Assembly: GCA_031323845.1 (NCBI GenBank)
Contig: JAVIYP010000072.1
Coordinates: 1 to 12,078 of the forward strand
Direction of reading: 5' to 3'
DNA: 12,078 nt
Source: PUPG01 sp031323845
GTDB lineage: Bacteria > Bacteroidota > Bacteroidia > Bacteroidales > UBA7960
The position numbers and the translations under genes are program-made. Below, one piece after another: positions 7,665 through 12,078 of this stretch. Each line of letters starts with the position of its first letter. Positions within the stretch are counted from its first letter, which is position 1. The notes beneath the pieces are model-generated. The model saw only the letters and a program-made list of their open reading frames with translations. It searched no databases and was not told the DNA's origin.

Positions 7665-7871
7665 TTGAGGCCACTCCGAAAAGTCGAAAAAAGCCACAGA
7701 TTATGAACAAGGATTCACTTAAAAGGTGTTCATGAGCTCACTTCGTTCGGTTCACAGATTAAAATGCTGGCTATTTTTTAATTAACTCATAATCATCAAC
7801 ATAGAATTGGGTTAAAAATAAATAATGATCAACATATAGTTTTAGGAGTCGACTCAAAAGTGAAAAATCAG

Positions 7872-7935
7872 CGATTAAACGAATCAACGATTAAACGATT
7901 AAACGATTCAACGATTCAACGATTAAACGATTCAA
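7872..7935 (+). repeat. 8-bp tandem repeat, eight units (CGATTMAA)
   Basis: Eight perfect-register units: CGATTAAA at 7872, 7888, 7896 and 7920, CGATTCAA at 7904, 7912 and 7928, and CGAATCAA at 7880. This is the reverse complement of the TTKAATCG octads. It follows AAGTGAAAAATCAG (7858-7871), matching the order seen on the minus strand at the left edge. Confidence 0.9.
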
Positions 7936-7963
7936 AAATTTAACAACAGCCGGTCATCTGAAA

Positions 7964-8011
7964 TCTGCACATTTGCACATCTGCACATCTGCACATCTGC
8001 ACATCTGCACA
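7964..8011 (+). repeat. 8-bp tandem repeat, six units (TCTGCACA)
   Basis: TCTGCACA occurs at 7964, 7980, 7988, 7996 and 8004, with one variant TTTGCACA at 7972. The array ends 60 bp before the kinase start codon. The variant unit creates CACATTTG (7968-7975), a 7-of-8 match to the Bacteroidota -7 box. No spacers, so not CRISPR. Confidence 0.9.
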
Positions 8012-8071
8012 TCCTTTCGGAATCTCATGAATGACCAGTTAATACATACTAACTCATAAAACCAGTGACCC

Positions 8072-9166
8072 ATGAATTACACCGTTATGACCCTGGATGC
8101 AGGAGGTACTAATTTTGTCTTTTCTGCCATAAAGAATGCCGAAGAAGTGGTGAAGCCGGTAGGTGCTCCGTCTATGGGACATGATCTTAACCAATGTTTA
8201 AAGAACATAATCAAGGGATTTGAGGTGGTAAAAAAACAGCTGTCCGAACCTCCCGATGCCATCAGCTTTGCCTTTCCGGGCCCGGCGGATTATGACAACG
8301 GCATTATCGGTGACCTTACCAACCTTTCCGGATTCAAAGGAGGAGTGGCGTTGGGCCCGATGCTTGAGCATCATTTTGGCATCCCTGTATTCATCAACAA
8401 CGACGGTGATCTTTTTGCCTATGGTGAGGCGATGTATGGGCTTCTTCCCGAAATCAATCATAAGCTCCGTATGGCGGGATGTAACAAGCACTACAGGAAC
8501 CTTAGCGGTGTTACCCTGGGTACCGGTTTTGGAGGCGGTTTTGTTTTCAATAATGAACTCATGATAGGAGACAATGGCGCCGGCGGTGAGGTGTGTCTGA
8601 TGACCAACCCCTTTGATGACACGCTCTTTGCAGAAGAAAGCATCAGCGCAAGGGCCGTCGTCAACGAATATTTGAATGCCGCACCCTCCGAAACCTCCGG
8701 CCTGACACCGGCTGATGTTTATGCCATTGCAAAAGGTACCAAGCCTGGAAACCGGGACGCTGCCCTGGAATCCTTTCGTAAATTCGGCAAAGCACTCGGC
8801 ATGATCCTTTCCGGTGTTACCACCATTATGGATGCACCTGTGGTTATAGGCGGCGGACTCGCCAATGCCTGGGAGCTGTTTGCCCCGGAGATGTTAGACA
8901 TCATGCAACATAATACCAAAATCATCAAAGGACAACCCAGGAATCAGTTGCTTATGAAGACGTTTAACCTGGAATCTGAAGAAGAATTTCAGGAGTTTGC
9001 CATGGGGAAGCAGACCCGTGTTAACGTACCTTTCTCAGACCGGGAAGTAAGCCACGACTCCATGAAACGCATTGGCGTAGGCCGTACACGCCTCGGGACA
9101 AGCAAGGCAATTGCATTGGGTGCCTATGCTTTCGCTTTAAAAAAACAGCCTCCTGAAATAACCTGA
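8072..9166 (+). CDS. ROK-family sugar kinase lacking the zinc motif
   Basis: A 364-residue cytoplasmic kinase predicted to phosphorylate a hexose or N-acetylhexosamine with ATP. The N-terminal phosphate loop is LDAGGTN (8-14), and the catalytic base is probably Asp111 in NNDGDLFAYGEA. The second phosphate-binding segment is GTGFGGGF (150-157), and the adenosine-side motif is VIGGGLANAWELF. ROK kinases normally have G-E-x-G-H-M followed by a Cys-rich CxCGxxGCxE zinc site. Here the equivalent reads GEVCLMTNPFDDTLFAEESIS, with neither the His nor the Cys cluster, so it belongs to a zinc-free branch or has altered specificity. The C-terminal part is longer than usual, with an extra region around HNTKIIKGQPRNQLLMKTF. 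No N-terminal winged helix is present, so it is a kinase rather than a NagC-type repressor. The ATG at 8072 lacks a Shine-Dalgarno. It is probably co-transcribed with the mannosidase 90 bp downstream; GlcNAc, mannose or glucose are all possible substrates. Confidence 0.88.
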   Translation: MNYTVMTLDAGGTNFVFSAIKNAEEVVKPVGAPSMGHDLNQCLKNIIKGFEVVKKQLSEPPDAISFAFPGPADYDNGIIGDLTNLSGFKGGVALGPMLEHHFGIPVFINNDGDLFAYGEAMYGLLPEINHKLRMAGCNKHYRNLSGVTLGTGFGGGFVFNNELMIGDNGAGGEVCLMTNPFDDTLFAEESISARAVVNEYLNAAPSETSGLTPADVYAIAKGTKPGNRDAALESFRKFGKALGMILSGVTTIMDAPVVIGGGLANAWELFAPEMLDIMQHNTKIIKGQPRNQLLMKTFNLESEEEFQEFAMGKQTRVNVPFSDREVSHDSMKRIGVGRTRLGTSKAIALGAYAFALKKQPPEIT

Positions 9167-9256
9167 ACCCTGATGAACGGTGCTTCCTGTCCATGTGAAT
9201 CAGAAAAAAAAGCAACAATCTGAGCTGCCTGTAAGACTCCATTCAAATAATAAACA

Positions 9257-11839
9257 ATGAATCGCCTGTTTCTTGTCTTTTTAGTCTTCCTCTGTTCCTG
9301 TAAGGTCATGGACGATAGCTTGCTGCAAAAAATACCGCTGACACAGGACTGGTGGTTTGCGGAGGCTGACCTTCCGGATATGCAATGGATGCCGGCTAAG
9401 GTTCCAGGCACCGTACATACCGATCTTTATAACAAGGGGGTCATCCCGGATCCCTTTTACGGCTGCAACGAGCACGATCTGCAGTGGATAGGCCGGACAG
9501 ACTGGCAGTATCAAAAGGTGTTCCGTGCCGATGAACAGCTGTTGGCAAACAGCAACATACATCTGGTTTTTGAAGGCCTCGACACGTATGCCAGGGTGTT
9601 TCTCAATGGGAAATTGATTTTGGATGCCAACAATATGTTCAGGCGATGGGAGGCGGATGTCAGGCAAATCCTCCGCGAAGGGGATAACCTGCTGGAGGTT
9701 CGGTTTGCTTCGGCCGAGCAACGCTTTCTCAATGACTCCATTGAGCTGGGGTACCCGCTGCCCGGAGGCCGGTGGGTGTTTGCCCGGAAAGCAGCCTGTC
9801 ACTTTGGCTGGGACTGGGGCCCGACCTTTATTACCGCTGGCATATGGCAGCCTGTGTACCTGCTGGCGTGGAACGAACACCGGCCCACAGACATACAGGT
9901 CTTTACCGAAAGCATTGAAAAAGACCGTGCTTACCTCAGTGCATCGGTAACTGTTGAATCCTCCGTTGCAGAACCGGCCATGATCACCATACGCAACAGC
10001 AAAAACGGACAGGTGTACCTGCAGCGTGAGGTTTTGCTAAGCCCGGAACAGGAACGGCACAACATCAGCTTTGCCATTGACAATCCTGTTCTTTGGTGGA
10101 GCAGCGACCTGGGTGAACCCCACCTGTACCACCTGGCCTTTCACATTAAAACACAATCGGGAAGCAGCCATGAGAAGGTTATCCCGTATGGCATTCGCAC
10201 CCTGGAAATTATCGCGGAGGAAGATCATTATGGCGAATCCTTCTACCTTAAGCTGAACGGCGTGCCCGTGTTTATGAAAGGGGCCAACTATATTCCGCAG
10301 CATAGCTTTGCTACTGAAGTTACGGATGAAGATTACGAAAAGATGATCAAAAATGCGTTGTTGTCGAATATGAACATGCTGAGAGTTTGGGGTGGCGGCA
10401 TTTATGAGCGTGATATTTTTTATGAATTGTGTGATCGCTACGGAATACTTGTCTGGCAGGACTTTATGTTTGCCTGTGCCATGTATCCGGGCGACAATGA
10501 TTTTACTGAAAACGTTAAACAGGAAGCGAAACAGCAGATCCGCCGCCTTCGCAACCATGCTAGCCTGGCCTTATGGTGTGGCAACAATGAAGTTGATGAG
10601 GGATGGCACAACTGGCAGTGGCAGCAGACGCACAACATACAGCCGGGTGATTCGGCCAGGATATGGAACGACTACCTGAAGCTGTTTCACGAGCTGCTTC
10701 CAGACCTTGTTTCAGATCATGATCCTGGTCGTTATTACCTGCCTACTTCTCCCTTATACGGCTGGGGCCACGAAGAAAGCCTGACGCGTGGCAGCGCCCA
10801 TTACTGGGGAGTATGGTGGGGCTTGCAACCTTTTGAGATGTACCTGGAGAAAGTTCCGCGATTTATGAGCGAATTCGGGTTTCAGGCTATGCCGGCCTTA
10901 GCTACCATCAGACAGTTCCAAACTAAAGAAGAAGACATTTTATTCTCCGATGCCCTCAAATGCCATCAAAAACATCCTACAGGTTATGAAACCATTACCA
11001 CATACCTTGAACGCGAAGGGCTTTTTCCGGAAACCCTGACCGAATACATCTACAGCAGCCAGCTCATACAGGCAAAAGGCGTCGGAATGGCTATCCAGGC
11101 CCACAGAACCTCAAAGCCCTACTGCATGGGAACGCTTTACTGGCAGTTCAACGATTGCTGGGCGGTTACCTCATGGTCGGGGATGGACGTGAACCGGAAC
11201 TGGAAAGCCCTCCAGTATAAGGTAAAAACGCTCTATGATGACCTTATGGTTTCGATGATCCATCATCAGGATGAGGTGACCGTGACGCTTGTTTCCGGCT
11301 TGCTTAAGGAAACCCGCGGCAGCTTTACCCTCAATGCGGTGGATGTTCAGGGTAACACAAAGCTGATCTATAATGAAAAAGTCACCATCCCGGCCAACGG
11401 AACATTGGACGTGATCAGCATACCCGTGAATGAGCTCAGCGCCCGTCATGACCTTTCGCGTACAATGCTGGATGCCGCCTTTACCACTGCCAAAGGAAAC
11501 AGCTTCCGAAATCAGCTCTTTGTCTTGCCCTATGGCAAGCTCCAGCTGCCGGAAGTGTCCATGGATGTGAGGGTTAGCCCTGTGTCCGGCAACATAGTGA
11601 CCACTGGTCATGGTGTGGAGATAAGCATGAACGGATACCAGATCGAATTGAATACCAATGCTTTGGCTGCTCACGTCTGGCTTTACCTGGAGAATGAGCA
11701 CGCGTGGTTCGACGATAATTTCTTTCACCTGGTACCGGGTGAGAAAAAAACCGTGTTCTGTCGTACGAACCTGTCTCCAGAAGCTTTTCAAGAGGAGCTA
11801 AGGGTCTTTTCTGTTAATGATATGAAACGCCCATACTGA
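9257..11839 (+). CDS. GH2 exo-beta-mannosidase, lipoprotein
   Basis: An 860-residue enzyme expected to remove non-reducing beta-mannose from mannosides such as Man-beta-1,4-GlcNAc or manno-oligosaccharides. The signal peptide has lipobox LCSC (Cys15) followed by KVMDD; acidic residues soon after the Cys resemble Bacteroidota surface-export signals, so surface display is possible. The layout follows family 2: a jelly-roll sugar-binding domain (~25-200, with RTDWQYQKVF, FEGLDTYARVFLNG and HFGWDWGP at 182-189), an Ig-like domain (~205-320), a TIM barrel (~325-640), and C-terminal beta-domains to 860. The acid/base is Glu445 in WCGNNEVDEGW and the nucleophile is Glu539 in FMSEFGFQAMP; the 94-residue separation and total length agree with the Bacteroides beta-mannosidase group. 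The HFGWDWGP and GNNE signatures separate it from beta-galactosidases and glucuronidases. It lies 90 bp after the kinase and ends the transcription unit. Confidence 0.94.
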   Translation: MNRLFLVFLVFLCSCKVMDDSLLQKIPLTQDWWFAEADLPDMQWMPAKVPGTVHTDLYNKGVIPDPFYGCNEHDLQWIGRTDWQYQKVFRADEQLLANSNIHLVFEGLDTYARVFLNGKLILDANNMFRRWEADVRQILREGDNLLEVRFASAEQRFLNDSIELGYPLPGGRWVFARKAACHFGWDWGPTFITAGIWQPVYLLAWNEHRPTDIQVFTESIEKDRAYLSASVTVESSVAEPAMITIRNSKNGQVYLQREVLLSPEQERHNISFAIDNPVLWWSSDLGEPHLYHLAFHIKTQSGSSHEKVIPYGIRTLEIIAEEDHYGESFYLKLNGVPVFMKGANYIPQHSFATEVTDEDYEKMIKNALLSNMNMLRVWGGGIYERDIFYELCDRYGILVWQDFMFACAMYPGDNDFTENVKQEAKQQIRRLRNHASLALWCGNNEVDEGWHNWQWQQTHNIQPGDSARIWNDYLKLFHELLPDLVSDHDPGRYYLPTSPLYGWGHEESLTRGSAHYWGVWWGLQPFEMYLEKVPRFMSEFGFQAMPALATIRQFQTKEEDILFSDALKCHQKHPTGYETITTYLEREGLFPETLTEYIYSSQLIQAKGVGMAIQAHRTSKPYCMGTLYWQFNDCWAVTSWSGMDVNRNWKALQYKVKTLYDDLMVSMIHHQDEVTVTLVSGLLKETRGSFTLNAVDVQGNTKLIYNEKVTIPANGTLDVISIPVNELSARHDLSRTMLDAAFTTAKGNSFRNQLFVLPYGKLQLPEVSMDVRVSPVSGNIVTTGHGVEISMNGYQIELNTNALAAHVWLYLENEHAWFDDNFFHLVPGEKKTVFCRTNLSPEAFQEELRVFSVNDMKRPY

Positions 11840-11867
11840 GTATTCTGATTATTCGGGAACAGGGTTC

Positions 11868-11892
11868 TATTTCGAACGCAGTGAGAAACCTG
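11868..11892 (+). repeat. 25-bp direct repeat, copy 1
   Basis: A 25-bp sequence with core TTCGAACGCAGTGAGAAACC, identical to 12025-12049 and starting 157 bp from it. A related shorter form lies on the opposite strand at 7737-7749. Confidence 0.85.
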
Positions 11893-11900
11893 TTAGGAGG

Positions 11901-11935
11901 TCAGAAGTCAGAAGTCGGAAGTCGGAATTCAGAGA
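11901..11935 (+). repeat. 7-bp tandem repeats (TCRGAAG)
   Basis: The units are TCAGAAG at 11901 and 11908, TCGGAAG at 11915, TCGGAAT at 11922 and a decayed TCAGAGA at 11929. It is the same heptad family as at 7605-7625 and begins 61 bp after the mannosidase stop codon, oriented with that gene. Confidence 0.8.
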
Positions 11936-11949
11936 GTCAGAGTGTCTTG

Positions 11950-11981
11950 TTGAATCGTTTATTTGTTGAATCGTTTATTTG
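11950..11981 (+). repeat. 8-bp tandem repeat, four units (TTGAATCG / TTTATTTG)
   Basis: TTGAATCG and TTTATTTG alternate twice, forming a 16-bp higher-order repeat. Same family and orientation as 7633-7664. Confidence 0.85.
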
Positions 11982-12024
11982 TTGTTTTTTTTGTGAAGGA
12001 TTAGCTTCGAAGTAGCTCGAAGTT

Positions 12025-12049
12025 TATTTCGAACGCAGTGAGAAACCTG
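12025..12049 (+). repeat. 25-bp direct repeat, copy 2
   Basis: Perfect second copy of 11868-11892. It leads directly into a heptad stretch. Confidence 0.85.
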
Positions 12050-12052
12050 CTG

Positions 12053-12078
12053 GGAAGCTGGAAGCTCGAAGGAAGAAA
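12053..12078 (+). repeat. 7-bp tandem repeats at window edge
   Basis: All 26 bases are identical to 7573-7598 (CTGGAAG and CTCGAAG followed by GAAGAAA). The match may continue beyond the window. Confidence 0.85.

Larger units (their letters stand above)
7497..8071. other. 575-bp repeat-rich non-coding spacer
   Basis: There is no gene on either strand. In order it holds heptads (7545-7625), plus-oriented octads (7633-7664), a less repetitive part (7665-7857), complementary octads (7872-7935), TCTGCACA octads (7964-8011), and 60 bp leading to the kinase start. The middle part contains a 7-bp inverted repeat ATGAACA (7703-7709) / TGTTCAT (7727-7733). It also has CTCACTTCGTTCG (7737-7749), resembling the complement of the repeat at 11868 and 12025, two ATCAACATA copies (7795-7803 and 7828-7836), and a 10-bp palindrome GAGTCGACTC (7846-7855). 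No convincing intrinsic terminator or exact TAnnTTTG promoter for the kinase was found. Confidence 0.75.
11840..12078. other. Repeat-rich non-coding region after the mannosidase, to window end
   Basis: No gene is visible. Just after the stop is a possible imperfect hairpin, AACAGGGTT (11858-11866) with AAACCTGTT (11886-11894), nine pairs with one mismatch and a 19-nt loop. It has no T-run, so it is a poor intrinsic terminator. The rest is heptads, octads, a T-run (11984-11992), two copies of a 25-bp repeat, and at the edge a heptad stretch identical to 7573-7598. Confidence 0.7.

Noticed and set aside
7846..7855. GAGTCGACTC palindrome as an operator
   Set aside because: It is a single 10-bp palindrome with no second site and no placed promoter. 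Chance occurrence is plausible, so it is only mentioned in the spacer entry.
7872..8011. CRISPR array
   Set aside because: Units of 8 bp are directly contiguous with no unique spacers and there are no cas genes.
8072..9166. NagC/XylR-type ROK repressor
   Set aside because: There is no N-terminal winged-helix DNA-binding domain; the protein begins directly with the kinase phosphate loop.

Overview
The window looks like a chromosomal stretch from a Bacteroidota bacterium, probably an anaerobic or sediment/gut Bacteroidales-type organism. Genes are near 50% GC with AT-rich spacers. Three exported proteins carry lipoprotein signal peptides. Start codons lack Shine-Dalgarno sequences and tend to follow A-rich leaders. 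There is a TAnnTTTG-type promoter box, an FHS-type sugar permease, and a family 2 beta-mannosidase of the Bacteroides type. No SusC/SusD pair, rRNA or tRNA is visible.

Layout. (1) Bases 1-108 are the end of an IS3-like insertion sequence: the first 21 codons of an OrfA-type transposase on the minus strand, preceded by an 11-bp inverted repeat and a 10-bp terminal palindrome. (2) Bases 109-341 hold only short tandem repeats. (3) A secreted prolyl-oligopeptidase-like serine hydrolase (minus strand, 342-2864) is divergent from the rest across a 205-bp promoter region. (4) A plus-strand operon follows: a complete chitobiase-type GH20 beta-N-acetylhexosaminidase lipoprotein, a 160-codon GH20 remnant that keeps only the lipoprotein signal and the non-catalytic N-terminal domain, and an MFS sugar permease. 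(5) A 575-bp non-coding spacer (7497-8071) is built mostly of 7-bp and 8-bp tandem repeats. (6) A second plus-strand unit has a zinc-motif-less ROK sugar kinase and a GH2 beta-mannosidase lipoprotein. (7) The last 239 bases are again repeat-rich.

Taken together, the five intact genes suggest a small glycan-utilisation cassette. Beta-mannosidase and chitobiase-like hexosaminidase would act outside the cytoplasm on a beta-mannosyl / beta-GlcNAc oligosaccharide, the permease would import the monosaccharide, and the ROK kinase would phosphorylate it. The pair of exo-enzymes fits the Man-beta-1,4-GlcNAc-beta-1,4-GlcNAc core of N-glycans, but this is inference.

The most unusual feature is the non-coding DNA. 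All three transcription-unit ends are followed by the same kind of repeat module: heptads of the YCNGAAG/CTSGAAG type starting 17-60 bp after the stop codon, then octads of TTKAATCG or its complement, always oriented with respect to the gene that has just ended. Two 30-bp stretches of the module are perfectly repeated in inverted orientation about 7.3 kb apart. I do not recognise this as a named repeat family.
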